NCBI RefSeq assembly: GCF_023101085.1
Contig: NZ_CP064703.1
Coordinates: 7,750,001-7,814,000 of the forward strand
DNA length: 64,000 nt
Source: Bradyrhizobium sp. 170
Lineage (GTDB): Bacteria > Pseudomonadota > Alphaproteobacteria > Rhizobiales > Xanthobacteraceae
Reading direction: 5' to 3'
The number at the start of each line of letters is the position of its first letter. Within the stretch, counting starts at the first letter, position 1. Below the pieces are notes generated by a model that saw nothing but the letters and a program-made list of their open reading frames with translations, did not search any database and had not been told where the DNA came from. Position numbers and translations under genes: made by a program. Below, piece by piece: positions 9,691 to 19,633 of this stretch.

Positions 9691-10062
9691 GTGAAGGATT
9701 TGCTCCGCGCTATCAAACCTGCGGTTTTCGTAGGCTCCAGCCGAAAGGACCTGCAAGGATTTCCGGCGGCCGTCCGCAGCGGGATCGGGCAAGCCCTTTT
9801 CGAAGCTCAGATCGGGGAGCATCCGCACAATGCCAAGCCCTTGAAGGGTTTGAGCGGGGTTTTGGAGATTCGCGACAACTTTGACGGCGATACCTATCGA
9901 GCCGTCTACACGGTGCGTCTTGAGGGCATCCTGTACGTCCTGCACGCGTTCCAAAAAAAATCCACTAGCGGGAAAGCCACCCCGCAGCGGCACATGGACC
10001 TGATACGCCAGCGCTTGCGCGACGCCGAAACCATTCACCAAGCGACCAAGGGAGTTCGATGA
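9691..10062 (+). CDS. Type II toxin of the HigB / phage Gp49-like family
   Basis: A 123-residue RelE-superfamily toxin, presumably a ribosome-associated mRNA interferase. Seen: KPAVFVGSSRKDL near the start, AKPLKGLSGVLEI, the hallmark DTYRAVYTV followed by YVLHAFQKKS, and a C-terminal helix IRQRLRDAE. The start codon is GTG, directly after a TATAAT box and without any SD, which suggests a leaderless message. It precedes the antitoxin gene, the order typical of higBA, and overlaps it by 4 bases (ATGA). The region is less GC-rich than its neighbours, as expected for a mobile TA module. Confidence 0.85.
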   Translation: MKDLLRAIKPAVFVGSSRKDLQGFPAAVRSGIGQALFEAQIGEHPHNAKPLKGLSGVLEIRDNFDGDTYRAVYTVRLEGILYVLHAFQKKSTSGKATPQRHMDLIRQRLRDAETIHQATKGVR

Positions 10063-10403
10063 TGAGCGCCAAAAAAAAGCTACCCACCCATGAGGTCGGA
10101 AGCGGCAATATCTTCGCTGACCTTGGCCTGCCCAATGCGGAGGAACACCAGCTCAAGGCTGCTCTAGTGGTGCAGTTGAAGCGCCTGATCGCCGAACGTG
10201 GCCTGACCCAAGTCGCGGCAGCCAAGCTGATCGAGATGAAACAGCCCGACCTGTCGAAGCTGCTGCGTGGCCAGTTCCGGCTTGTTTCCGTGGAAAAGCT
10301 GATGCGGATGCTCACCGCCTTCGATCAGGACGTAGAGATTACGTTGAAGCCGCATCGCAAACGCGGCGGGCCCGGCCGGATTACCTTCGTTGCGGCCGCG
10401 TAG
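10059..10403 (+). CDS. Antitoxin, HigA-like XRE-family HTH protein
   Basis: A 114-residue DNA-binding antitoxin. The helix-turn-helix covers about residues 49-75 (LTQVAAAKLIEMKQPDLSKL), followed by VSVEKLMRMLTAFDQDVEITLKP, typical of the HTH_37-type antitoxins paired with Gp49-like toxins. The ATG at 10059 overlaps the toxin stop codon and has an SD (GGGAG), so the two genes are translationally coupled. It should neutralise the toxin and repress the operon. A strong hairpin terminator follows 30 bases after its stop codon. Confidence 0.87.
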   Translation: MMSAKKKLPTHEVGSGNIFADLGLPNAEEHQLKAALVVQLKRLIAERGLTQVAAAKLIEMKQPDLSKLLRGQFRLVSVEKLMRMLTAFDQDVEITLKPHRKRGGPGRITFVAAA

Positions 10404-10433
10404 AACAAATGGACTCGATCGAGATGACGAAAA

Positions 10434-10459
10434 AAAAGGCCCGCTTGCGCGGGCCTTTT
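10434..10459. terminator. Bidirectional intrinsic terminator
   Basis: A perfect 11-bp stem AAAAGGCCCGC / GCGGGCCTTTT with a TTGC loop, with A-runs on one side and T-runs on the other. It lies between the convergent antitoxin gene and the DUF992 gene and would serve both. Confidence 0.9.
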
Positions 10460-10475
10460 CCTTAACGTGTCATCC

Positions 10476-10994
10476 TTAGCCGCGGTGACGGTGGCGGCGG
10501 TGGGTGTGCCGGCGCGGAGCGTTGCCGTTGAACGGCTGCAGTTCGAGGCCGGCGATACCGGCGGCGACGTTCAGCCCGGTCTGTCCCTGCAGGCTGATCG
10601 GCTGCAGTGCGTAGGCGTTGGCGGGACCGCCAACCAGAAAATTGCCGCCGCCGCCGATGCCGATCGACGCGTTGGCGCCGACGCCACCATAGCTGCCGGC
10701 GAGTTCGCCGCGTCCGAGCCGGCTGTTCGGCGCACTGACCGCCCAGGACAACTGGGTCTGCGCGGTCACACCGAGATCGAGGCCGATGCGCTGCACCTTG
10801 GCGATGTAGGGTTCAGGACGGCGGCCTTCGCTGCGGAACACGCATTCGAGGCTCGTCACCGAGCCGACCACGAAGCCGACATTCTGGCCGCCCTGGCATT
10901 GCAGGATGCCGGCGCGAACCACCGGCGCCGCGTCAGCGCTTGCGATCGGCGCGAGCAGCGATAGCGTCGCGAGTGTCAGTGTCAGAAGTCGCAT
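10476..10994 (-). CDS. DUF992 family exported protein, 172 aa
   Basis: Second intact DUF992 protein in the window. A signal peptide (LTLTLATLSLLAPIASADA) is followed by VRAGILQCQGGQNVGFVVGSV, a second cysteine in LECVFRSEG, GGVGANASIGIGGGGNFLVGG and YALQPISLQGQTGLNVAAG. A His/Arg-rich tail (RRHTHRRHRHRG) after the domain is absent from the paralogue at 8940 and might bind metal or nucleic acid nonspecifically. Start ATG at 10992-10994 has GGAG upstream. The two intact copies diverge clearly, so this is an older duplication than the 7758 remnant. Confidence 0.85.
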   Translation of the reverse strand: MRLLTLTLATLSLLAPIASADAAPVVRAGILQCQGGQNVGFVVGSVTSLECVFRSEGRRPEPYIAKVQRIGLDLGVTAQTQLSWAVSAPNSRLGRGELAGSYGGVGANASIGIGGGGNFLVGGPANAYALQPISLQGQTGLNVAAGIAGLELQPFNGNAPRRHTHRRHRHRG

Positions 10995-11215
10995 GTGTCC
11001 CAGTCTCCGCATGTTGAAAAACAAATTCAGCGGAGCGGACAGGATGGAAGCGCCGTGTCCAAAACATGGCGCTTCCTCAAGAAGTCGTCAAAACATCAGT
11101 CGATCACGACCTGTTGTGATTTGACACGCCTTTTTTCTGACGCGTTTTCTTGGACAGCAACCGGGAAGCCATCCCGCATCAAGTGCGGGACAGGCTTGTG
11201 CCGCGAAAACGCTTC

Positions 11216-13099
<1,884 letters not shown>

Positions 13100-13753
13100 A
13101 TGTACAAGCTCTATTCGATGCAGCGCTCCGGCAACAGCTACAAGGTCCGCCTTGCGCTGGCGCTGCTCAACGCGCCGTATCAGGCGATCGAAGTCGACAT
13201 TCTCAGAGGCGAAAGCCGCACGCCGGATTTTCTGGAGAAGAATCCCAGCGGACAGGTGCCGCTGCTGGAAGTCGCCGAAGGACGCTACCTCGCCGAGTCC
13301 AACGCCATCCTCTGGTATGTCTGCGGCGGCACGTCGCTGGCCCCGGAGTCGCGGGTCGAACGCGCCGAAGCGCTGCAATGGATGTTCTTCGAGCAACATG
13401 CGCTCGAGCCCAATATCGGCGCCGCCTATTTCTGGCTGTCGCTGGTCAAGGGCGGCCGCGACCTGCAGACGCATGCGCTGGAGGATTGGATGGAGCGCGG
13501 CTATGCCGCGCTTCAGGTGATGGAAAACCATCTCAAGACCTGCAGCTATTTCGCCGCGGGGCAACTGACGGTCGCCGATATCGCGCTGTACGGCTACACC
13601 CATGTCGCCGACCGCTGCGACTACGACCTCGCGACCTTCCCCGCCATCCGCGCCTGGCTGCGGCGGGTCGAGCAGACCCCTGGCTTCGTCACCATGGACT
13701 GGCAGCCGGAGGTCGAGGTCGACGACCAGGCCGGTATCGCCGCCGGCGCATAA
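13100..13753 (+). CDS. Glutathione S-transferase family protein, 217 aa
   Basis: Cytosolic GST with an N-terminal thioredoxin-like domain: YKLYSMQRSGNSYKVRLAL contains the glutathione-activating serine region, NPSGQVPLLE holds the cis-proline, and ESNAILWYV holds the Glu-Ser pair that binds the glutamyl group. The helical C-terminal domain has the N-capping motif LTVADIALYGYTHVA. The ATG at 13100 was chosen over a GTG 15 bases upstream because homologous starts lie right before the first beta strand. Substrate unknown. Confidence 0.85.
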   Translation: MYKLYSMQRSGNSYKVRLALALLNAPYQAIEVDILRGESRTPDFLEKNPSGQVPLLEVAEGRYLAESNAILWYVCGGTSLAPESRVERAEALQWMFFEQHALEPNIGAAYFWLSLVKGGRDLQTHALEDWMERGYAALQVMENHLKTCSYFAAGQLTVADIALYGYTHVADRCDYDLATFPAIRAWLRRVEQTPGFVTMDWQPEVEVDDQAGIAAGA

Positions 13754-13959
13754 CCGCCGCCACGTCTGCCGCCGGCCTCCTCACTTTCGCGCGAGCACGC
13801 CGCCAAAGGTTAAAAATAGCGGGCATAATGTTAACGTTTGCCGCGATTCCGCCATTTTCAAGGGCCGAACGCCGCAATGTTGCCGGTGATCATTGCAAGA
13901 TTTTCCTGACGTCGCGTGAGTCGCGGGTGATTCGTCCCGCGTTACAAGGATTTAGGCCA

Positions 13960-14133
13960 ATGATACGGTCCCCCGGCGCGGTCGGCTTCGAGAGTAGCCG
14001 CGCGCCCGTCGCTTCTTCCCGATTGCTTGGTGCCATCGCCACCTCGCTCGCGATCGGCACGCTATCGCTTTGCCTCATGGTCACCCTGACGGTGCTGTCG
14101 ATCAAGGCCACGGTCGCGATGCCCTTTCCGTAA
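13960..14133 (+). CDS. Small single-span membrane protein, 57 aa
   Basis: After a polar stretch of 20 residues there is one hydrophobic segment (LLGAIATSLAIGTLSLCLMV, continuing to about residue 47) and a short tail ending AMPFP. AAGGA lies about 10 bases before the ATG. No recognised family. It is placed here because the N-in polar head, membrane span and SD all fit a real small gene; it ends 69 bases before the sugar dehydrogenase gene on the same strand. Confidence is moderate. Confidence 0.5.
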   Translation: MIRSPGAVGFESSRAPVASSRLLGAIATSLAIGTLSLCLMVTLTVLSIKATVAMPFP

Positions 14134-14202
14134 TGGTTGCGGCTTTTCTGTTTGCATCATTAGCGAACGCGCGATGACCGTCATCGCGATTGGACGGACA
14201 GG

Positions 14203-15363
14203 ATGAAGACACCTGTCGGCCTTGTGACCGCCGCCTTGGCGGTCGCGATCCTGCTTGCCGTCTCGTTCCTGATCGCCACCGGCACCCGCGGCCAGGAGCA
14301 GGCATTTGGTTCGTCGGCGGGCGAACTCGAAGTCCGGACCATCGCCAGAGGCCTCGCTAATCCCTGGGCGCTGGCGTTCCTGCCCGACGGCAAGATGCTG
14401 GTGACCGAGCGTCCGGGCCGCATGCGCATCGTTACGACCGAAGGACAGATCTCGCCGCCGCTGAAGGGCGTTCCCGAGGTCTGGGCGTCTGGCCAGGGCG
14501 GCCTGCTCGATGTCGTCGTCGACAAATCCTTTGCGCAGAGCAAAACCATCTATTTCTGCTTCGCCGAACGAACCGAAGGTGGCGGGCGCACCACGGTCAC
14601 CCGCGCAAAACTCAACGATGGCAACGGCCGCCTCGACGACGTCAAGATCATCTTCCGCCAGCAAGGGCCTCTGTCATCAGGCAATCATTACGGTTGCCGC
14701 ATCGCGCAGGCCGATGACGGCAATCTGTTCGTGGCGCTGGGCGATCATTTCACTCACCGCGACCAGGCGCAGAACCTCGGCAATCATCTCGGCAAACTGA
14801 TCCGGATCGCGCCCGATGGTTCGGTGCCATCAGGTAATCCGTTCGCGGGCCGCACTGACGCCAAGCCAGAGATCTGGAGTTACGGGCACCGCAACGTGCA
14901 GGCGCTCGCGATCAATCCGGCTTCCGGCGACCCCTGGGAAATCGAGCACGGCCCGCGCGGCGGCGACGAGCTCAATCTGATCGGCAAGGGCAAGAATTAC
15001 GGCTGGCCGGTGATCGGCTACGGCATCGATTATTCCGGCGCCAAGATCCACGACGCTACGGCCAAGGACGGCATGGAGCAGCCGCTCAAATACTGGGTGC
15101 CGTCGATCGCGCCGTCGGGCATGGCCTTCTACACCGGAAAGCTGTTTCCGAAATGGAACGGCAGCCTGTTCACCGGCGCGCTGCGCGGCGCGATGCTGGT
15201 GCGGCTGACGCTGAACGGCAATGCCGTGACGTCGGAGGAACGCCTGCTGCAAAACCTGCACGAGCGCATCAGGGACGTCCGCCAGGGGCCGGATGGCGCG
15301 CTGTGGCTGCTGACGGATAGTTCGAACGGACGGGTATTGCGGGTGGCGCCGGTTGCGAAGTGA
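14203..15363 (+). CDS. PQQ-dependent aldose sugar dehydrogenase (YliI/GSDH type)
   Basis: A periplasmic beta-propeller oxidoreductase of 386 residues. A signal peptide covers residues 1 to about 29 (LVTAALAVAILLAVSFLIATG). Propeller motifs seen: GLANPWALAFLPDGKMLVTERPGRMRI, GGLLDVVVD, SSGNHYGCRIA (the family's NH..G.R site), SYGHRNVQAL, and the PQQ/calcium-site block EHGPRGGDELN. The C-terminal RDVRQGPDGALWLLTD closes the propeller. It would oxidise an aldose at C1, passing electrons to the respiratory chain. An SD-like ACAGG precedes the ATG. Substrate and PQQ supply are not shown by the window. Confidence 0.88.
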   Translation: MKTPVGLVTAALAVAILLAVSFLIATGTRGQEQAFGSSAGELEVRTIARGLANPWALAFLPDGKMLVTERPGRMRIVTTEGQISPPLKGVPEVWASGQGGLLDVVVDKSFAQSKTIYFCFAERTEGGGRTTVTRAKLNDGNGRLDDVKIIFRQQGPLSSGNHYGCRIAQADDGNLFVALGDHFTHRDQAQNLGNHLGKLIRIAPDGSVPSGNPFAGRTDAKPEIWSYGHRNVQALAINPASGDPWEIEHGPRGGDELNLIGKGKNYGWPVIGYGIDYSGAKIHDATAKDGMEQPLKYWVPSIAPSGMAFYTGKLFPKWNGSLFTGALRGAMLVRLTLNGNAVTSEERLLQNLHERIRDVRQGPDGALWLLTDSSNGRVLRVAPVAK

Positions 15364-15405
15364 AGTTGCGTACTTGGTGGGAACGGCGGGGAACTAAACC
15401 TCTTG

Positions 15406-15440
15406 TTGACACGCGCACTATATGTACATATATCTGTACA
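15406..15440 (+). promoter_or_regulatory. yefM-yoeB promoter with two TGTACA operators
   Basis: The -35 box TTGACA (15406-15411) and -10 box TATATC (15429-15434) are exactly 17 bases apart. Two TGTACA palindromes (15423-15428 and 15435-15440), centres 12 bases apart, flank the -10 box. TGTACA cores are the documented YefM binding sites in E. coli, so this is a clear autoregulatory operator. Confidence 0.85.
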
Positions 15441-15469
15441 TATCGCCGTGCAGCACAAAGGTAGAAGAG

Positions 15470-15748
15470 ATGGCACACGTTTCTTACACTGAACTGCGTA
15501 ACAACCTCGCGTCCTACATGGACGAGGTTTGCGATGATCGCGCCCCCCTGTTCGTCACCCGCCAGAATGCCCGCACCGTCGTTCTCATGGCCGAGGATGA
15601 GTATGAGAGTCTCATGGAGACCGTCCACCTCCTGAAGAGTCCCGCCAATGCAGTACGTCTTCTACGTTCCATCAAGGAAGCGGACGAGGGCAAACTAACT
15701 GAACGCGAGTTGATCGAGCCAACAAAGGCAGGTTCGGCCAAGGTATGA
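15470..15748 (+). CDS. yefM: Antitoxin of the Phd/YefM family
   Basis: A 92-residue antitoxin. The N-terminal DNA-binding half has the classic SYTELRNNLASYMDEVCDD and PLFVTRQNARTVVLMAEDEYESL. The C-terminal part (ELIEPTKAG) would wrap the toxin. I chose the ATG at 15470 because AGAAGAG lies before it and the fold starts there; the longer frame begins inside the operator. It binds the TGTACA sites just upstream and overlaps yoeB by 4 bases. Confidence 0.93.
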   Translation: MAHVSYTELRNNLASYMDEVCDDRAPLFVTRQNARTVVLMAEDEYESLMETVHLLKSPANAVRLLRSIKEADEGKLTERELIEPTKAGSAKV

Positions 15749-16011
15749 AAACCGCTTGGACGGAAGATGCCTGGCAAGACTATCTGCAATGGCAAAAGGA
15801 GGATGAAAAGATCCTCGAAGTCATAAACGGTCTAATCAAAGATATTAAGCGCGATCCGTTCAAGGGGCTTGGGAAACCAGAGCCCCTTAAACATGCGCTC
15901 CAGGGATGGTGGTCGCGCCGCATTTCAGGCGAACATCGCTTGGTGTATCGCGTTTCTGGAAAGGGTGACACTCAGCAACTCGACATTGCTCAGTGCCGCT
16001 ATCATTACTAG
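15745..16011 (+). CDS. yoeB: Toxin YoeB, ribosome-dependent mRNA interferase
   Basis: An 88-residue RelE-fold toxin that cleaves mRNA in the ribosomal A site. Family landmarks: WTEDAWQDYLQWQKED at the start, LIKDIKRDPFKGLGKPE with the catalytic glutamate, WSRRISGEHRLVYRV with the catalytic arginine, and the C-terminal CRYHY carrying the catalytic histidine and tyrosine. All active-site residues are present, so the toxin should be active. It is coupled to yefM (ATGA overlap). Confidence 0.95.
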   Translation: MKTAWTEDAWQDYLQWQKEDEKILEVINGLIKDIKRDPFKGLGKPEPLKHALQGWWSRRISGEHRLVYRVSGKGDTQQLDIAQCRYHY

Positions 16012-16110
16012 CGGGCCATTTTTCCAGCCTTCTTTCTCTTTGCTACTTTCTCAGCCTTCAGCGGCTCATGCGATTGAGCGGTGTTCCCCGAACACGCCGT
16101 TGCCATCAAC

Positions 16111-16464
16111 TCACGCCCATTTGTGAAAAATCAGGAACGCGCCGAAGGCGATGAAAAGAAAGCCGAGCGCGTGGTTCCACCCGAGCGGCTCCTTCAGATA
16201 GAGCACCGAGAAGCAGGCAAACACCACCAGCGTGATCACCTCCTGCATGGTCTTTAGCTGCGCCGCCGAATAGACCGCGCTGCCCCAGCGGTTGGCCGGC
16301 ACCGCCAGCCAGTATTCGACGAAGGCGATGCCCCAGCTCGCCAGCACGACCAGCGCCAGCGGGCTCTGCTTGAATTTCAGATGGCCGTACCAGGCAAAGG
16401 TCATGAAGACGTTGGAGGCGAACAGCATCAGGACCGGCAGCAACGTCGGGGAAACAGTGGGCAT
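16111..16464 (-). CDS. DMT-family membrane protein (DUF486), 117 aa
   Basis: A small integral membrane protein with four predicted helices: LLPVLMLFASNVFMTFAWYGH, ALVVLASWGIAFVEYWLAVP, LKTMQEVITLVVFACFSVLYL and ALGFLFIAFGAFLIF. The pattern RWGSAVYSAAQLKTMQEVITL is typical of the DUF486 branch of the drug/metabolite transporter superfamily. The ATG at 16462-16464 has the SD AGAGGA. Substrate unknown. It stands convergent to yoeB, separated by 99 bases. Confidence 0.85.
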   Translation of the reverse strand: MPTVSPTLLPVLMLFASNVFMTFAWYGHLKFKQSPLALVVLASWGIAFVEYWLAVPANRWGSAVYSAAQLKTMQEVITLVVFACFSVLYLKEPLGWNHALGFLFIAFGAFLIFHKWA

Positions 16465-16665
16465 CGATGTCCTCTTGCAAATGTCATGCGGCTCAATCGG
16501 CGGGTGCGGTACCCCGTTCCTTAACTCGATATCATTTGATTTCAAAAATGCGAAAGTTCGCCGCATCCGCGCAACGCTCTCTTAAGACTGGCGGCAGAAA
16601 GGCGTGCACAATCGCAACAATCGGGCATGCTTGCGTCTTATTCCCGGCAAGTGACGAGAACGGGC

Positions 16666-17478
16666 ATGCAGTTAAACTGGCGCGCAATCTCCGGTCCGGC
16701 CCTTACGACAGCGACGGCGTTGATCGCCTTCCTGGTCGACCGGCATTTCGTTCCCGTCCCCAATCCCGCGCCATTGTTCGTCTGCATCGTCGCTCTTGCC
16801 GCTTCCGTCAGCGGCATCGCCTCCGGCATGGCCAGCGCCGTCATCGCGGTGGCGTCTTCCGCGCTGTTCTTCCTCAACCACCGCGCCACGCCCGGCTACG
16901 ACATGTCGGACCTGGCGCGCATGCTGCTGCTGGCGGTTACCGCCGGCGGCACCGCGCTGATCACCGGCCTGTTGCGGAAGAAATGGGTCGATGCGTTCGC
17001 ATGGGAGAAAAAGCATCATGCCACCGCGGACCGCCTGTCGGCCGCGCTCGATCAGGTCGATATCGGCATCGTGCTGCTCGATGCCGATACCCGCGCCGAA
17101 TTCATCAACCGCGCCTTCCGCGATTATTTCGCGCTGTCTGACGCGCAGGCCGACAGCAAGCCGCCCTTCATCGCGCTGATGTATCACGGCCGCGACACCG
17201 GCGCCTGGCAACTGCCCGAGGACGAGTTGAGCGCGTTCATCGCCAAGCGCACCGAGATGATACGGACCGGCGATTCCACGCCGATCAACATCAATCTCGC
17301 CGACGGACAGGTGCTGCGCTTCATCTGCACGGCGCTGCCCGATGGTGGACGCATGCTGAGCTACACACCTGTCACCGACCTCGTCCGCCACAGCGACGAT
17401 CCCGGCAGCGCCGACTACTATCGCGCGCTACGCGGCAGCTATCGCAGCCTTGCCCACCACCTCGGCGCCGCGGAATAG
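16666..17478 (+). CDS. Membrane-anchored PAS-domain protein, 270 aa
   Basis: The N-terminal 110 residues hold about four hydrophobic segments (ALTTATALIAFLV, APLFVCIVALAASVSGIASG, AVIAVASSALFFL, MLLLAVTAGGTALITGLL), resembling the DUF4118 membrane module of KdpD-like sensors. A PAS domain follows (ALDQVDIGIVLLDADTRAEFINRAFRDYF) and the C-terminal 90 residues are soluble. There is no kinase, cyclase or GGDEF domain, so it is either a partner of another sensor or an incomplete receptor. The start could also be the ATG at 16627, giving 13 more residues; neither has a strong SD. Confidence 0.75.
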   Translation: MQLNWRAISGPALTTATALIAFLVDRHFVPVPNPAPLFVCIVALAASVSGIASGMASAVIAVASSALFFLNHRATPGYDMSDLARMLLLAVTAGGTALITGLLRKKWVDAFAWEKKHHATADRLSAALDQVDIGIVLLDADTRAEFINRAFRDYFALSDAQADSKPPFIALMYHGRDTGAWQLPEDELSAFIAKRTEMIRTGDSTPININLADGQVLRFICTALPDGGRMLSYTPVTDLVRHSDDPGSADYYRALRGSYRSLAHHLGAAE

Positions 17479-17497
17479 CGGCGGCTCTCTCTTAAAC

Positions 17498-17651
17498 CTC
17501 GCCCCGCTTGCGGGGAGAGGTCGGATCGCCTCGGCGATGCGAAGCATCGTCCGGTGCGATCCGGGTGAGGGGGTACAGGTCTCACGTCGTTCACTGCTCG
17601 CGGTGAGAGCCCCTCACCCCAACCCTCTCCCCGTGAAGAACGGGGAGAGGG
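17498..17651. repeat. Inverted intergenic repeat (CCCTCTCCCC class)
   Basis: CCTCGCCCCGCTTGCGGGGAGAGG on the left and CCTCTCCCCGTGAAGAACGGGGAGAGG-like sequence on the right, with GGGTGAGGGG and CCCCTCACCC arms between them, form a large potential stem. The same arms recur at 31040-31208. No gene here. Confidence 0.75.
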
Positions 17652-17771
17652 AGTCAATCGCGCGAGACGACACGTCGACGTGCGAAGTTGATGGCTGCCA
17701 AGTGTGTCTGTAGTAATGAACGGACACCCCGCCTGCGCGTCCCGACGCGTCCCAGCAAACGGAATCGCTAA

Positions 17772-18233
17772 ATGTCCGGCGACCTCACCATCCGCTTCGT
17801 CACCCGTCAGGACTACGCGCAATGGCTTCCGCTGTGGGATGGCTACAACGCCTTCTACGGCCGATCGGGCGCGACCGCGCTGGCGCCCGAGATCACGGCG
17901 ATGACCTGGGCGCGCTTCTTCGACGCCTATGAGCCGGTGCATGCGCTGGTCGCCGAGAGCGGCGGCGAGCTGCTTGGGCTGACGCATTATCTGTTTCACC
18001 GCTCTACCACCATGATCGAGCCGAATTGCTATCTGCAGGATCTGTTCACGAGCGCGGCAGTACGCCGCAAGGGCGTCGGCCGCGCCCTGATCAACGGCGT
18101 GTACGAACAGGCGAAGCTCGCTGGATGTTCCCGCGTCTATTGGCAGACGCACGAGACCAACGAAACCGCGATGCAGCTTTACGACAAGGTGGCGGAGCGT
18201 TCCGGCTTCATCGTTTACCGCAAGCTGTTCTGA
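17772..18233 (+). CDS. GNAT-family N-acetyltransferase, 153 aa
   Basis: A single GNAT domain: TIRFVTRQDYAQWLPLWDGYNAFYG at the N-terminus, CYLQDLFTSAAVRRKGVGRALI (motif A with the acetyl-CoA pyrophosphate loop RRKGVGRA), and WQTHETNETAMQLYDKVAERSGFIVYRK (motif B). The length is that of the minimal domain. The ATG follows an AT-containing short leader without strong SD. The acceptor is unknown. Flanked by repeat DNA upstream and an unrelated aldo/keto reductase downstream. Confidence 0.87.
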   Translation: MSGDLTIRFVTRQDYAQWLPLWDGYNAFYGRSGATALAPEITAMTWARFFDAYEPVHALVAESGGELLGLTHYLFHRSTTMIEPNCYLQDLFTSAAVRRKGVGRALINGVYEQAKLAGCSRVYWQTHETNETAMQLYDKVAERSGFIVYRKLF

Positions 18234-18519
18234 CACGGTTTCGTGAAGACGGTCCCGTCAAGCCGGCTGTGGATAAGTCCGGATGTCACGGGAGCGTAAC
18301 ATAGCGCGGATAGGTTGCAGGCGCGTCTGATCAGGCCCCCCGTCTCAGATCACGCGCCCCAAGCGGCCCCCGTCAGTCGCCGCGTCTGACCGGGGCCGCA
18401 TCTTTTTGTGCCGCATGGCTGCCAAGCGCAAAGGCCGATGGCCCCGCTGCTTGCGGCGCCAAGCCGCGCGGGCCACAATGCCGACCCCCTCCCCTACGTG
18501 CTCCCCACAGGATCGATCC

Positions 18520-19458
18520 ATGCAAATTCGCAACCTCGGCGGCTCCGGCCTGCGCGTTTCCGCCGTCGGCCTCGGCTGCAACAATTTCGGCCAGCGCACC
18601 GATCTGGAGACCTCGCGCAAGGTCATCCACAAGGCGATCGACCTCGGCATCACCCTGTTCGACACCGCCGACATCTATGCCGGCATGGGCGGCTCCGAGA
18701 CCGTGCTGGGCACCGTGCTCGGCGACCGCCGCAAGGACATCGTGCTGGCGACGAAATATTCCAAGCCGATGGCAACCGACGGCACCAAGCAGGGCGCCTC
18801 GCGCCGCTACATCATGTCCGCCGTCGAAGCCAGCCTGACGCGGCTGAAGACCGACTACATCGATCTCTACCAGCAGCATGATTACGATCCCCTGACGCCG
18901 ATGGAAGAGACGCTGCGCGCGCTCGACGATCTCGTCCGCCAGGGCAAGGTCCGCTACATCGGCAATTCGAATTTTCCGGCCTGGCGCATCGCGGAAGCGG
19001 AACTGATGGCGCGGCAGATGAACGTCAGCCGCTTCGTCTCCTGCCAGGACGAATACAGCCTCGTGGTGCGCGGCATCGAAAAGGATCTGTTGCCCGCCGC
19101 GCAAGAGTACAAGCTCGGTCTGCTGCCGTTCTTCCCGCTGGCGAGCGGGCTCCTCACCGGCAAATACAAGCGCGGCGCCGCCGCCCCCGACGACACCCGC
19201 TTCGCCAAGGCGCCGGCGCTGAAGGACCGCTACGTCACGTCGCGCAATGAAGACATCGTCGAAAAACTGCAGGCGTTCGCGCAAGCGCGCAGACACACCA
19301 TGCTCGAACTCGCCTTCTCCTGGCTCGCCTCCCGCCCGCAAGTCTCAAGCGTCATCGCCGGCGCGACGCGTGTCGAACAGGTCGAGCAGAACGTGAAAGC
19401 GATCGGCTGGAGTTTGAGCGCGGAGGAGATGGCGGAGATCGACCAGATTACGAAATAG
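18520..19458 (+). CDS. Aldo/keto reductase, 312 aa
   Basis: NAD(P)H-dependent (beta/alpha)8-barrel oxidoreductase. The catalytic tetrad is visible: Asp and Tyr in FDTADIYAG, Lys in LATKYS, His in YQQHDYD. Also seen are GRKVRYIG-like GKVRYIGNSNFPAW and a C-terminal cofactor loop VIAGATRVEQVEQN with the arginine that favours NADPH. I chose the ATG at 18520, since the upstream in-frame extension is Arg/Pro-rich and lacks an SD, while AGG lies before this start and MQIRNLGGSGLRVS is the classical opening. Physiological substrate unknown. Confidence 0.9.
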   Translation: MQIRNLGGSGLRVSAVGLGCNNFGQRTDLETSRKVIHKAIDLGITLFDTADIYAGMGGSETVLGTVLGDRRKDIVLATKYSKPMATDGTKQGASRRYIMSAVEASLTRLKTDYIDLYQQHDYDPLTPMEETLRALDDLVRQGKVRYIGNSNFPAWRIAEAELMARQMNVSRFVSCQDEYSLVVRGIEKDLLPAAQEYKLGLLPFFPLASGLLTGKYKRGAAAPDDTRFAKAPALKDRYVTSRNEDIVEKLQAFAQARRHTMLELAFSWLASRPQVSSVIAGATRVEQVEQNVKAIGWSLSAEEMAEIDQITK

Positions 19459-19470
19459 ATCTTGCTCGGT

Positions 19471-19612
19471 GTCGTCCCTGCGAAAGCAGGGACCCATAAC
19501 CACAAATGTTTGCGGTTACGCCGCGCTGGAGCTCCAGCGCGCTCCAACAATTATCTGCGGTGGTTATGGGTCCCGGCTCCTGATGCGCAATTGCGCATAT
19601 GGGCCGGGACAA
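19471..19612. repeat. Intergenic palindromic repeat (GGTTATGGGTCCC class)
   Basis: GTCGTCCCTGCGAAAGCAGG and GGGACCCATAACCACA on the left face TGGTTATGGGTCCC and GGGCCGGGACAAC on the right. The centre has a smaller stem (GCTGGAGCTCCAGC). It lies between the aldo/keto reductase and the DUF1501 gene; a relative is at 2128-2263. Confidence 0.75.
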
Positions 19613-19633
19613 CACCGTGGGTGGGTTAGCTCC

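Noticed and set aside
15422..15469. Longer YefM start in frame at 15422
   Set aside because: It begins inside the TGTACA operator and between the -35 and -10 boxes; the ATG at 15470 has an SD-like AGAAGAG.
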